Positions 33,655-42,575 of a DNA stretch of 64,000 nucleotides are shown in pieces. A model generated the notes under the pieces. It was not told the origin of the DNA and did no database searches. It saw nothing but the letters and a program-made list of their open reading frames with translations. A program made the translations under genes and the position numbers. Location of the stretch: NCBI GenBank assembly GCA_902789735.1, contig CADAOZ010000013.1, positions 1 to 64,000 on the forward strand. Reading direction: 5' to 3'. The DNA comes from an uncultured Lachnospiraceae bacterium. Its GTDB lineage: Bacteria; Bacillota; Clostridia; Lachnospirales; Lachnospiraceae. The first letter of the stretch is position 1; each line of letters starts with the position of its first letter.

Positions 33655-34845
33655 ATGAAAGAACGTAAGATATTTTGCATGAATGAGATCAGCCGTACCG
33701 GAACAGACAAATTCCGTCAGGGATACAGCCTGGTGGATTCCATTGATGAAGCGGCCGGCGTCCTGGTCCGCTCCGCGGATATGAAAAATATGGAATTTCC
33801 GGAAGACCTGCGGGCCATTGCCAGAGCCGGTGCCGGCGTCAATAACATTCCTCTGGAACGCTGCGCGGAAGAGGGCATTGTTGTATTTAACACGCCCGGC
33901 GCCAATGCCAACGCGGTCAAGGAGCTGGTCATCGCCGGCCTGATTCTGTCTGCCCGGGATATCGTGGGTGGCGCGGAATGGGTCCGGGCCAATTCCGATG
34001 AGGACAATGTAGGCAAGATCGCGGAAAAAGCCAAAAAGGCTTTCGCCGGAAACGAGATCCAGGGCAAGACTCTGGGCGTCATCGGCCTGGGTGCCATCGG
34101 CGTTATGGTCGCCAACGCGGCCAGAGAGCTTGGCATGGAAGTCTATGGCTATGACCCCTATCTGTCTGTAGACGCGGCCTGGCGTCTGATGCGGGATATC
34201 CGCCATGCTGTCAGCCTGGATGAGATCTATCAGAACAGTGATTTTATCACCATTCATGTTCCCTTTATGGAATCCACCCGCGGCATGGTAAGCCGGGAAG
34301 GTATTTCCAAAATGAAAGACGGCGTCCGTTTCCTCAATTTTGCCAGGGACGCCCTGGTCGATGAGGAAGCCATGGCGGAAGCCCTGGAAACCGGTAAGGT
34401 CAGGTCCTACGTGACAGATTTCGCCAATCCCAGATCTGTCAAAATGAAGAACACTGTCGTTCTGCCCCATCTGGGCGCTTCCACGGAAGAAGCGGAAGAG
34501 AACTGCGCAGTCATGGCCGTCAGGGAACTGCAGGATTATCTGGACAATGGCAATATTACCCATTCTGTCAACTATCCGGATCTGAACGCCGGCATCTGCC
34601 AGAGTGCCTGCCGTGTGGCCATCCTGCACCACAATATCCCCAATATGATCTCCCAGATCACTTCCTTCTTCGGACGGAACGGACTCAACATCGAGAACCT
34701 GGCTTCCAAAACAAAGGGGAAATATGAGTATACTCTGATCGACCTAGGCGAGCCCATGCCCCATGATACGGTCGAAAAGCTCAAGGAGATCGAAGGCGTC
34801 CTGCGTGTACGCCGTCTGGGCGGCACTTCCGCGGATATTTACTGA
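33655..34845 (+). CDS. serA: D-3-phosphoglycerate dehydrogenase with ACT domain
   Basis: A 396-residue NAD-dependent dehydrogenase of the 3-PGDH type, first step of serine synthesis. It shows the substrate-loop ARAGAGVNNIP, the Rossmann motif GVIGLGAIGVMVANAARELGM, and the catalytic His region VVLPHLGASTEEAEENC. The last 75 residues are an ACT domain (FGRNGLNIENLASKTKGKYEYTLIDL) for amino-acid feedback. AAAGGAG precedes the ATG. It is monocistronic with no serC neighbour, so serine synthesis or a related 2-hydroxyacid role is likely. No T-box was seen upstream. Confidence 0.9.
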   Translation: MKERKIFCMNEISRTGTDKFRQGYSLVDSIDEAAGVLVRSADMKNMEFPEDLRAIARAGAGVNNIPLERCAEEGIVVFNTPGANANAVKELVIAGLILSARDIVGGAEWVRANSDEDNVGKIAEKAKKAFAGNEIQGKTLGVIGLGAIGVMVANAARELGMEVYGYDPYLSVDAAWRLMRDIRHAVSLDEIYQNSDFITIHVPFMESTRGMVSREGISKMKDGVRFLNFARDALVDEEAMAEALETGKVRSYVTDFANPRSVKMKNTVVLPHLGASTEEAEENCAVMAVRELQDYLDNGNITHSVNYPDLNAGICQSACRVAILHHNIPNMISQITSFFGRNGLNIENLASKTKGKYEYTLIDLGEPMPHDTVEKLKEIEGVLRVRRLGGTSADIY

Positions 34846-34915
34846 TCCTCTGTTTTATCTGAATAAATTCAGCAGGGACTTCTGTTTTCTGCTCCCGGCT
34901 GAAACGAATCCTGAC

Positions 34916-34972
34916 AGGACCGGCCATAACGAAGCTTTTGGAACACAGCTCGTTGATGCCGGTCCTTTTTCA
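34916..34972 (+). terminator. rho-independent terminator after serA
   Basis: AGGACCGGC pairs with GCCGGTCCT; inside, AACGA/TCGTT extends the hairpin; TTTTT follows. Confidence 0.85.
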
Positions 34973-35130
34973 CCATTCATTATGCTGACAAATATGTTAA
35001 AAAGTTTGAAAATCCAACACTAAAAACACCCTTTGGCCCTGTTTGTGTCCTCTTAACAAGAAGGTCTAACATATGATAGAATAGTTAACGGAAAATCATC
35101 TGTACAGAAATGGACAGCGGACAGGCAGGT

Positions 35131-36108
35131 ATGTCTATGTGGGAAAAAGATAAAATTGTCAACAGAATACTGGCTGGTGTCTATATCGCGGCTCTGATCC
35201 TATTATTCAGTACCGGCATGAACTGGCTGCGGCTTTCCGATAAAGGAACTGAGAATTCACGTCTGATCGGCGCCAGCTATATGACCATGAATAATGAGTT
35301 CTATGATATCCTGAACGAGCAGATCCGTGTCCGCGTGGAAGGGGAAGGAGATCTGATGGTCCTGCGCGATCCCGGCCTGGATGTGGAACGTCAGGCGGAG
35401 CAGATCAACAGCATGCTGGACATGGGCATCAGCGCCCTGATCGTGACCCCGGTCTCTTTCGACGGTCTCAGTGACGTCCTGCAGCGGGCCAGGGGGATGG
35501 GCGTAAAGATCATTGTCGTAGACACGGAAGTAGAACAGGAGGGCCTGGCAGACTGCACCATTGTATCAGACAACTACAGGGCCGGTTATGCCATCGGTGA
35601 ATATATGATGCGGAAACAGGAATCCGGCAGAATCCTGGTCCTGGCGCATGAAACTGCCATATCAGGCCGGCGCAGAGTCCAGGGCTTCAAGGACTCCATC
35701 GCGGGAGATAAACGTTTTGAAATCGTGAATGAAATCGGCTGTAAGGGACAGTATGAGATCGCCCTGCCGCTGGTGGAGGACTATATTGAATCCGGCGGTA
35801 CATTTGATACCGTCTTCTGCCTGAATGACCTGGCCGGCGAGGCGGCGGTGACAGCCGTCCGCAGGCACCCGGAGCTGGGAAAAGTATACGTCTACGGCGT
35901 GGACGGTTCTCCCGACGCCAAATCCATGATCGGTGCGGGAGAAATGGAGGCCACCGCGGCCCAGTTCCCGACGGAGATCGGAGAGGAAGCCGCCGATACT
36001 CTCTATAAGATGCTGCGGGGAGAGGATTATGAATCCACCATCACGGTCCCCATCGATCTGGTCTATTACAGCAACCTGGAACAATATGACAGCAACAGAT
36101 GGCAGTAG
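35131..36108 (+). CDS. membrane-anchored periplasmic-type sugar-binding protein (sensor input)
   Basis: A roughly 325-residue protein with one N-terminal membrane segment (RILAGVYIAALILLFSTG) and an extracellular type-I periplasmic-binding-protein domain of the ribose/xylose class: IGASYMTMNNEFYDILNEQI, ALIVTPVSFDGLSDVLQRA, VDTEVEQEGLADCTIVSDN, GRRRVQGFKD, and VYVYGVDGSPDAK. There is no lipobox and no ABC permease gene beside it; a histidine kinase and response regulator follow. That matches sensing modules such as clostridial XylFII-LytS, in which a binding protein senses sugar for a kinase. Start choice between 35110, 35131 and 35137 is uncertain. Confidence 0.85.
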   Translation: MSMWEKDKIVNRILAGVYIAALILLFSTGMNWLRLSDKGTENSRLIGASYMTMNNEFYDILNEQIRVRVEGEGDLMVLRDPGLDVERQAEQINSMLDMGISALIVTPVSFDGLSDVLQRARGMGVKIIVVDTEVEQEGLADCTIVSDNYRAGYAIGEYMMRKQESGRILVLAHETAISGRRRVQGFKDSIAGDKRFEIVNEIGCKGQYEIALPLVEDYIESGGTFDTVFCLNDLAGEAAVTAVRRHPELGKVYVYGVDGSPDAKSMIGAGEMEATAAQFPTEIGEEAADTLYKMLRGEDYESTITVPIDLVYYSNLEQYDSNRWQ

Positions 36109-36152
36109 TTGCCGAAGCGGACACCTGTCCGTTCTGCCGGAGCAGACACACA

Positions 36153-37469
36153 ATGGATCTTTTCAAAATCAACCGCCGGGTCCCCGAGACCATCTGGAAG
36201 ATCATGAAGCATATGAACCTGCTGATCCTCCTGTATATCACGGTCATATCCTACCATGCGATCATGGAGCTGGCCCGCAGCAATTCGGCCGGCCTGTTTA
36301 TAAAATCAATATCCGTCCTGCCTCTGGAAAGCACCCGCTTTGTCGTTTCCGTTTTTATCCTTTACGGGGCGCTGCTCCTGCTGTTCCGGCTGGATCTGGA
36401 GGAGGAACAATTGTGGCTGGTCAAGGTCATGATCGAAGTGGCAGTCAGTGTCATGATCACTCTGGTATGCGGAATGGCCTACACCGGGATCATCATCCTT
36501 GTCATGGTCGACATCATCCATGGTTCCTATACCATGCACCGCAAAGTCAAGGCACTGATCTTTGTGATCATCGTTTATTTCATCATGGACTCCGAGATCC
36601 TCAACCTGTGGTACAAACATGTATCCTTCTCGGATTATCTGATCTTTTATAACAGCAAAGCTGCCGGTATCCTGCAGAGTATCCTGAATATCATGGAACT
36701 GGTCAATATCGTCATGTTCATTCTGTTCCTGATCGTCTCTCTGCGGAATCAGATGGATGAAACGGCCCGGATCATGCTGCTGAATGAAGAACTGACGGAA
36801 GCCAATATCAAGCTGGAGGAATACTCCAGAAAATCAGCGGAAATGGCCCAGATGAAGGAGAGGAACCGTCTGGCCCGGGAGATCCATGACACGATCGGCC
36901 ATGCCCTGACCGGTATTGTGACCGGGCTGGAGGCCTGCCTGGTCATATTCGACCTGGAACCGTCCCTGGCCCGGAAACAGATGGAAGCCATCCAGGAAGT
37001 CGCCAGACAGGGCATGAAGGATGTAAGACGTTCGGTAAACGCCCTGCGGCCCGATGTGCTGGAACAGCTGACCCTGGACGCCGCCATAGAACGTATGGTG
37101 GACGAAATGTGCCGGTCCACCGGAATCCGTTTTGATTATATATGTACGGATTCTCTCAGCGGTCTGGACCAGGATGAGGAAGACATTGTCTACCGGATCC
37201 TGCAGGAGAGCATTACCAACTCCGTCCGGCACGGAAAGCCGACCCGGATCAATATACGGATCGAACGTACCGGCCAGCAGCTGGAAATCCTGATCAGGGA
37301 CAACGGAATCGGCTGCCGGGACCTGCATAAAGGCTTTGGCCTGACCCATATGCAGGAAAGGCTGGACATGCTGGGAGGGACCCTTTCAGTCAACGGAAAT
37401 GACGGTTTTGAAGTGAGAGCGGAGATTCCCCTTCGCTTCCATACGGGAGAGGTGAATGTCAATGATTAA
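36153..37469 (+). CDS. sensor histidine kinase, NarX/DesK type (HisKA_3)
   Basis: A roughly 438-residue kinase. Five or six hydrophobic segments (residues about 20-200) are followed by a coiled-coil linker, the HisKA_3 box RLAREIHDTIGHALTGIVTG with the phospho-His, and a HATPase domain (VYRILQESITNSVRHGKPTR, IRDNGIGCRDLHKGFGLTHMQERLDMLGG). The neighbouring binding protein probably supplies the signal. An earlier ATG at 36099 overlaps the previous stop, but GGAG sits 10 bases before the ATG at 36153 and the N-terminus there looks more natural. The gene overlaps the response regulator. Confidence 0.93.
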   Translation: MDLFKINRRVPETIWKIMKHMNLLILLYITVISYHAIMELARSNSAGLFIKSISVLPLESTRFVVSVFILYGALLLLFRLDLEEEQLWLVKVMIEVAVSVMITLVCGMAYTGIIILVMVDIIHGSYTMHRKVKALIFVIIVYFIMDSEILNLWYKHVSFSDYLIFYNSKAAGILQSILNIMELVNIVMFILFLIVSLRNQMDETARIMLLNEELTEANIKLEEYSRKSAEMAQMKERNRLAREIHDTIGHALTGIVTGLEACLVIFDLEPSLARKQMEAIQEVARQGMKDVRRSVNALRPDVLEQLTLDAAIERMVDEMCRSTGIRFDYICTDSLSGLDQDEEDIVYRILQESITNSVRHGKPTRINIRIERTGQQLEILIRDNGIGCRDLHKGFGLTHMQERLDMLGGTLSVNGNDGFEVRAEIPLRFHTGEVNVND

Positions 37470-38142
37470 AATTTTGATCGCGGATGACCAGGAACTGATC
37501 CGGCAGAGCCTGCAGATCATGCTGAGTTCTGTTTCGAATTTTTCGGTCACAGATACGGTATCCAATGGTCTGGAAGTACTGGAGAGCGTCCGCAGGGAGA
37601 AACCGGACGTCATACTGATGGATATCCGCATGCCGGAGATGGACGGCGTCGTCTGTATCCAGAAAGTCAAGGAATACAGCCCTGATATCAAGGTGATCAT
37701 CCTGACCACCTTTGACGATGATGAATATATATTCAACGCCATTAAGTTCGGGGCCAGCGGCTATCTGCTCAAGGGGACTTCCCTGAAAAATCTGACATCC
37801 GCCATTGAAAAGGTCTACAACGGCAGATCGATCATGAATGAGGAGATCACGGACAAGGTCTTCCGTATGTTCTCCCATATGGCCCAGACCAATCAGACTA
37901 TCCGGGTGGGCGAACAGCTGTCCGGCAAACTCAAGGAATCCGAATGGGAGATCATTGACTGTGTGGGACGGGGCATGTCGAACAAGGAGATTGCCGCCAG
38001 GCTGCATTTGTCAGAAGGGACCATCCGCAACAGCCTGAGCGTGATCCTGAGTAAACTGGGGCTGAAGAACCGGACCCAGCTGGGAATCTGGGCGGTCCAG
38101 ACAGATACGGCAGCCCGCAGATACGGATCGGAAGACCAGTAA
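37462..38142 (+). CDS. NarL/FixJ-family response regulator
   Basis: A 226-residue transcription regulator. The receiver domain has MIKILIADDQELIRQ, phospho-acceptor Asp54 in DVILMDIRMPEMDG, and SGYLLKGTS with the conserved lysine. The C-terminal LuxR-type helix-turn-helix is WEIIDCVGRGMSNKEIAAR and LHLSEGTIRNSLSVILSKLGL. It overlaps the kinase end, so the pair is translationally coupled. The ATG at 37462 is better spaced from GAGAGG than the one at 37456. Targets are unknown; the sugar operon at 26.8 kb or the PTS at 39.8 kb are nearby candidates. Confidence 0.95.
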   Translation: MIKILIADDQELIRQSLQIMLSSVSNFSVTDTVSNGLEVLESVRREKPDVILMDIRMPEMDGVVCIQKVKEYSPDIKVIILTTFDDDEYIFNAIKFGASGYLLKGTSLKNLTSAIEKVYNGRSIMNEEITDKVFRMFSHMAQTNQTIRVGEQLSGKLKESEWEIIDCVGRGMSNKEIAARLHLSEGTIRNSLSVILSKLGLKNRTQLGIWAVQTDTAARRYGSEDQ

Positions 38143-38157
38143 ACAGGTACATAAGCT

Positions 38158-39474
38158 ATGGAACATTTCACAAAACAGCAGAGAGGCCGGCTGGGGCTGC
38201 TGACAGCCCTGCTGATGATCGCTTTTACGCTGGGTTTTATTCTGAATCCCCTGCTCAGAAATTACAGTGATAATACCGGAATCCTGCGGATCGGCGTATT
38301 CTCGGACAGTCCATGGGGAGAAAGCAACGGCTACTCCCATGTCATCCTGAATCAGGCCATCGCGGCGTTTGAAAAAAAGAATCCGGGCGTTAAGGTCGTC
38401 TACGAAAGCGGCATACGGCGGCAGGACTATTCGGAGTGGCTGTCGGAAGGAATCCTGAAGGGGACGGCACCTGACCTCTTCTTCGTTCTGGATGAAGACT
38501 TTGAATATCTGGCAGATGTGGGCGCCCTGCAGAACCTTGAAACGTTTACAGACGGGGATCCGGCTTTTGATCCGGACGTTTATTATGAAGCGGCCCTTAT
38601 GGCCGGAAAGAGGGGGCAGATCCTGTATGGGCTCCCTCTGGAATGCTCGCCGACGATCATGGTCGTAAACACTTCCATTCTGGAGAAGGAAAAGATAGAA
38701 ATGCCTGCCATGGACTGGACCTGGAATGACTGCTACCGCATCTGCAGGCAGGTCACGGGGAGGAGAGAGAACAGTTCCGGGTACCAGTTCGGCATTTCGG
38801 AATATGACTGGGAGAACTGTTTTTATTCCAATGACGTTGTCCTTTTTTCGGAAGACGGCAGTACCTGCTATCTGACAGATGAAAAGGCCGGCGAGGCGAT
38901 CTCCTTCCTGGACAAACTGGGACGGCTGGCAGCCAAGGCCACCAATGTACAGCCTTCCTTCTCTGACGGCAATGTACTCTTTCAGCCTATGAGCTATTCG
39001 GCTTATAAAGCCTATATCAGTAATCCCATCCATATGGGCGTAGGAGATGATTTTAGCTGGCAGATCCATTCCATGCCGGCCGGTCCCCATGGGGACAATC
39101 ATTCGCTCCTGCAGACCCAGCTGATCGCCATGAACAGCCAGTCCTCCAAAAAAGAACTGGCCTGGGAACTGATGAAGACTATGACCGCGGACCCGGAAGT
39201 ACAGAAGGAGATATACCGCTATTCGGAAGGAATCTCCGTCCTGCGGGATGTAACTTCCGCGGATGATGCCGCGGCGGAACAGCGCCGCGATAAGGATACT
39301 GAGGTATTGCGCATTGCCATGGAAAAAGCGGTCAACCGGCAGCGTTTCCGGGGCAAGGAGGAAGCCGGACAGCAGATTGGGCTGGCCGTTGACAGTATCC
39401 TGGCGGGATCAGGCAATATACGGATGGAGCAGATCATATATAACCGGAGGATCAACCGCTACCTGCAGCAGTAA
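38158..39474 (+). CDS. second membrane-anchored solute-binding protein of the sensing operon
   Basis: A 438-residue family-1 extracellular solute-binding protein. An N-terminal hydrophobic segment (LGLLTALLMIAFTLGFIL) lacks a lipobox, so it is an uncleaved anchor. The binding domain follows: ILRIGVFSDSPWGESNGY, FEKKNPGVKVVYESGIRR, TAPDLFFVLDEDFEYLADVG and ILYGLPLECSPTIMVVNTSI. It starts 15 bases after the response regulator, in the same operon, and no permease is encoded. A role as a second input or ligand-presenting partner for the kinase is inferred. A terminator follows. Confidence 0.88.
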   Translation: MEHFTKQQRGRLGLLTALLMIAFTLGFILNPLLRNYSDNTGILRIGVFSDSPWGESNGYSHVILNQAIAAFEKKNPGVKVVYESGIRRQDYSEWLSEGILKGTAPDLFFVLDEDFEYLADVGALQNLETFTDGDPAFDPDVYYEAALMAGKRGQILYGLPLECSPTIMVVNTSILEKEKIEMPAMDWTWNDCYRICRQVTGRRENSSGYQFGISEYDWENCFYSNDVVLFSEDGSTCYLTDEKAGEAISFLDKLGRLAAKATNVQPSFSDGNVLFQPMSYSAYKAYISNPIHMGVGDDFSWQIHSMPAGPHGDNHSLLQTQLIAMNSQSSKKELAWELMKTMTADPEVQKEIYRYSEGISVLRDVTSADDAAAEQRRDKDTEVLRIAMEKAVNRQRFRGKEEAGQQIGLAVDSILAGSGNIRMEQIIYNRRINRYLQQ

Positions 39475-39562
39475 AGCCTGTGAAGCGGCTCCCTGGATTT
39501 TTCCGGTTTATAAAGATTCCTGCAAAAATATAAATATTTTATAAAGAAGCGCCAATTTTGGG

Positions 39563-39591
39563 AAAGAGCCTTTTTTAAGGCTCTTTTTTTG
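39563..39591 (+). terminator. rho-independent terminator of the sensing operon
   Basis: AAAGAGCCTT pairs with AAGGCTCTTT around a TTTT loop, followed by seven or more T. Confidence 0.92.
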
Positions 39592-39627
39592 TTGAATAAC
39601 CACAAGCAATTGGTCTGAAGGCGGTAT

Positions 39628-39649
39628 ATATTGTAGTAAATTACAATAT
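39628..39649 (+). promoter_or_regulatory. operator-like palindrome before the PTS operon
   Basis: ATATTGTA and TACAATAT form an 8-bp inverted repeat with a 6-nt spacer, about 120 bases before the IIA start. A second ATTGTA lies near 39675. The rest of this 200-base leader is AT-rich with TATAAT-like sites around 39720. Confidence 0.4.
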
Positions 39650-39770
39650 TCACCCCAATTTATGACAAATGTAATTGTATAAAAGGGAAAATTGTTAGAG
39701 ACAAATCTTCAAACTTTTTTTATAATTATTTTATAGTTTATAAACTCATTAAGAAAGGAGGGAGCAATTA

Positions 39771-40202
39771 ATGAAGTATGTGCTTATTGTCAGTCATGGA
39801 ATGCTGGCCCCCGGTCTGCATGATGCTGTCAAGATGCTGGCAGGCGAAGACAAGCCGGAAGTACGCAGCACCAGCCTGAAAAACGGTATGGGCGCTGATG
39901 AGTACGCCGACAACTTCCGCCAGCTGACCGAAGACATCGGCCCTGATGATGAAGTCATTCTGTTCGCGGACATCGTAGGTGGTTCACCTCTTTCCTTCGC
40001 GGCAAATGTAATTGCCGAAAAGGGTCTGCTCGGTAATACGCTCATGATCGGCGGCATGAACCTGCCTTTGGTCCTGACAACAGTGCTGATGAAAGACACA
40101 ATGGAGCTGGAAGACATCAAGGAGGATATCCTCTCTGAAGCCGCGGAAGCTTTAAAGGTCTTTGAAGTTGCTGTTGACGAAGGCGCTGATGATGACATCT
40201 GA
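39771..40202 (+). CDS. mannose-family PTS enzyme IIA
   Basis: A 143-residue cytoplasmic PTS IIA of the mannose/fructose/sorbose family. It begins MKYVLIVSHGMLAPGLHDAV, with His9 as the phosphorylation site in the SHG motif, then FADIVGGSPLSFAANV and GGMNLPLVLTTV. It takes phosphate from HPr and passes it to IIB. AAGGAGGGAG precedes the ATG. It opens a IIA-IIB-IIC-IID operon in which all four components are separate genes. Codon choice is strongly biased, which suggests high expression. Confidence 0.95.
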   Translation: MKYVLIVSHGMLAPGLHDAVKMLAGEDKPEVRSTSLKNGMGADEYADNFRQLTEDIGPDDEVILFADIVGGSPLSFAANVIAEKGLLGNTLMIGGMNLPLVLTTVLMKDTMELEDIKEDILSEAAEALKVFEVAVDEGADDDI

Positions 40203-40245
40203 TTGCCTGAGTCCCTTCCCGTTTTTGCCATGAAAGGAGTTAAAA

Positions 40246-40743
40246 ATGGCTATTTCTTTTATCCGTGTTGACGACAGAATGATTCATGGTCAGACCGTTA
40301 CCAGATGGTCTCTGGAATATCCCTGCACAGGCCTGATCGCTGTAAACGACGCTGCTGCCAAGAACCCTGTTCTGAAGCAGGCCTACAAGAGCGCTTCCGA
40401 CAAGAAGACCTTCGTATGGGGCGTTGATGAGTTCCTTTCCAAGTCCGCCAAGGTCCTGGCTTCCAAGGATCAGTACTTCCTGATCACAAAGAACCCCATC
40501 GACATGAAGAAGATCCTGGTTGACGCCGACTTTGATCCTCAGGGCGTTAAGACCATCATCATCGGACCCTGCAACGACCGTCCCGGCACCACAAAGCTCG
40601 GCAATAACCAGTCCATCACCAATGATGAAGCGGCCGCTCTGGAAGCCATCATGCAGAAGGGCTATGAGATCGAGTTCGCTCTGGTCAAAGAGACAGCAAT
40701 CGGAAACTGGAAGAAGTTCAGAGGACAGTTCGGTTACAACTAA
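40246..40743 (+). CDS. mannose-family PTS enzyme IIB
   Basis: A 165-residue IIB protein. The start MAISFIRVDDRMIHGQTVTRW carries the active His14 in RMIHGQ, standard for this family, in which IIB is phosphorylated on histidine rather than cysteine. It transfers phosphate to the incoming sugar. GAAAGGAG precedes the ATG, 43 bases after the IIA gene. Substrate specificity (mannose, fructose, sorbose, glucosamine or amino-sugar acids) cannot be told. Confidence 0.95.
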   Translation: MAISFIRVDDRMIHGQTVTRWSLEYPCTGLIAVNDAAAKNPVLKQAYKSASDKKTFVWGVDEFLSKSAKVLASKDQYFLITKNPIDMKKILVDADFDPQGVKTIIIGPCNDRPGTTKLGNNQSITNDEAAALEAIMQKGYEIEFALVKETAIGNWKKFRGQFGYN

Positions 40744-40789
40744 ACCGGAAATACTTCCATTACATTTCATAATGAAGGAGATTTGAGTT

Positions 40790-41638
40790 ATGTCTATTAG
40801 CTTTATCCAGGCGTTTATTCTTGGCATTTTTGCCTGCCTGTCATCCATGCCCGGTATGGGTAGTTCCTCCATCGGTAACTATACCCTGGGCCGTCCCCTG
40901 GTAGGCGGACTGGTCTGCGGCCTTGTTCTTGGCGATATCCGCACCGGTATCCTGGTCGGCGTAGCCATGCAGGTCGTTTACATCGCTCTGGTTACCCCCG
41001 GCGGAACTGTTTCCGCTGATGTCCGTGCGGTATCCTACATCGGTATCCCGCTGGCCATGCTGGCTCTGAAATCCCAGGGCCTGGATCCCGCCAGTGTAGA
41101 AGGCGCGGGCCTTGCGACTTCCTTCGGCGCCATGGTCGGTACTGTCGGTACTGTCCTTTTCTATGGTACTGCTACCCTCAACCTTGTCTGGCAGCATATG
41201 GGCTGGAGCGCGGTTGAAAAACGTAACTACAAGATGATCGCGGTCACGGACAGATATCTGCCCTGGATCTCCCACATCGCATTCTCTCTGATCCCTACCG
41301 TTATTATGCTGATGCTGGGTCAGACTGTTGTTGAAGCGATCAAGACTTACCTTCCCATGGATGGTCTGGCAATGAAGTCTCTGTTCACTGTTGGTTCCCT
41401 GCTTCCCTGCGTAGGTATCGCAATCCTGCTCAAGCAGATCGTCAGAAACGTCACAGATTTCATTCCTTATCTGACAGGTTTTGTTTTTGCTAAGAGCATT
41501 GGTATCAACCTTGTATCCGCAACTGTTGTTGCTGCCATGTTCGCGATTCTTATTTATAAGCTGAAGATGCTCGAGCTGGTAAGACCCGCAGCTTCCGCAG
41601 GCGGCGGCTTAGATGATGACGAAGAGGAGGATATCTGA
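40790..41638 (+). CDS. mannose-family PTS enzyme IIC
   Basis: A 282-residue membrane component. The N-terminus SFIQAFILGIFACLSSMPGM, the LVGGLVCGLVLGDIRTGILVG segment and VAMQVVYIALVTPGGTVSAD are typical of IIC (ManY-like). Together with IID it forms the sugar channel. GAAGGAG precedes the ATG. Its end, rich in acidic residues (DDDEEED), overlaps the ribosome site of the IID gene. Confidence 0.95.
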   Translation: MSISFIQAFILGIFACLSSMPGMGSSSIGNYTLGRPLVGGLVCGLVLGDIRTGILVGVAMQVVYIALVTPGGTVSADVRAVSYIGIPLAMLALKSQGLDPASVEGAGLATSFGAMVGTVGTVLFYGTATLNLVWQHMGWSAVEKRNYKMIAVTDRYLPWISHIAFSLIPTVIMLMLGQTVVEAIKTYLPMDGLAMKSLFTVGSLLPCVGIAILLKQIVRNVTDFIPYLTGFVFAKSIGINLVSATVVAAMFAILIYKLKMLELVRPAASAGGGLDDDEEEDI

Positions 41639-41639
41639 T

Positions 41640-42476
41640 ATGGCAGAGAAGAAATTATCCAAAAAGGCATTGTCCACATCATTCCATCATTGGTATTGGG
41701 GCCATCTGACCTGCTTCTCCCAGGAGCACATGCAGACCTTCGGTTACCTTCATTCCATGCTTCCTCTTTGCCAGGAACTCTATGACAATGAAGAAGATCT
41801 GGCCAGGTCTATGAATACTTATACCGCTTTCTTCAATACAGAGCCTCAGCTGGGTACCGTTATTGTCGGTATCACCGCAGGTCTGGAAGAAGCCCGCGCC
41901 AACGGCGACGATGAAGTTGACGACGAGACCATCAACGGCCTCCGTGCAGGTCTGATGGGACCCATCGCCGGTATCGGTGACTCCCTGGTCGTTGGTACTG
42001 TTATCCCGATCCTCCTTGGTATCGCCATGGGTATGTCCGGCGGCGGTTCACCTCTGGGCGCGATCTTCTACATCATCGTATGGAACCTGTTCGCGTATTT
42101 CGGAATGCGTTATCTCTATTTCACCGGCTACAACCTGGGTGGTAAAGCCGTTGAATTCCTGGTCGGCGCGCAGGGTATGGCCATCCGTGAAGCTGTCTCC
42201 ACACTGGGCGGTTTCGTTATCGGTGCTGTTTCCGCTACATGGGTAAGTGTACAGACCTCTCTGGCATTATACAACGCGGACGGCGAAGCTTATCTGGTAC
42301 TGCAGAATAAGCTGGATGAAGTATTCCCCGGACTTCTTACCGCGGTCACCATCATCATCTGCTGGTATCTGATGGCTAAGAAGAAAATGTCTCCGATCAA
42401 GGTCATGCTGATCCTTCTGGTCGTTGCCATCGTCGGCTGCGCGATCGGATTCTTCAACCCCGGACTTTCCTATTAA
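41640..42476 (+). CDS. mannose-family PTS enzyme IID
   Basis: A 278-residue ManZ-like membrane protein. It has LSTSFHHWYWGHLTCFSQEHMQ near the start, AGLMGPIAGIGDSLVVGTVIPI in the middle and a C-terminal membrane segment. The ATG at 41640 lies one base after the IIC stop, with GAGGAGG in the IIC end as ribosome site. It completes the sugar translocator. A terminator follows, so the four PTS genes form one unit. Confidence 0.95.
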   Translation: MAEKKLSKKALSTSFHHWYWGHLTCFSQEHMQTFGYLHSMLPLCQELYDNEEDLARSMNTYTAFFNTEPQLGTVIVGITAGLEEARANGDDEVDDETINGLRAGLMGPIAGIGDSLVVGTVIPILLGIAMGMSGGGSPLGAIFYIIVWNLFAYFGMRYLYFTGYNLGGKAVEFLVGAQGMAIREAVSTLGGFVIGAVSATWVSVQTSLALYNADGEAYLVLQNKLDEVFPGLLTAVTIIICWYLMAKKKMSPIKVMLILLVVAIVGCAIGFFNPGLSY

Positions 42477-42517
42477 TTTCCCATACCCCTTTTTCATCAG
42501 ATTCTGTAAAGAATCAG

Positions 42518-42553
42518 CAGAGGGACGGAGCGCACTCCGTCCCTCTGTCTTTC
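42518..42553 (+). terminator. terminator after the PTS genes
   Basis: A 13-bp perfect stem (CAGAGGGACGGAG with its complement) around CGCA, followed by TCTTTC. Some read-through into the next gene is possible. Confidence 0.85.
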
Positions 42554-42575
42554 TATATCGAAGGAGCCTTTATTT

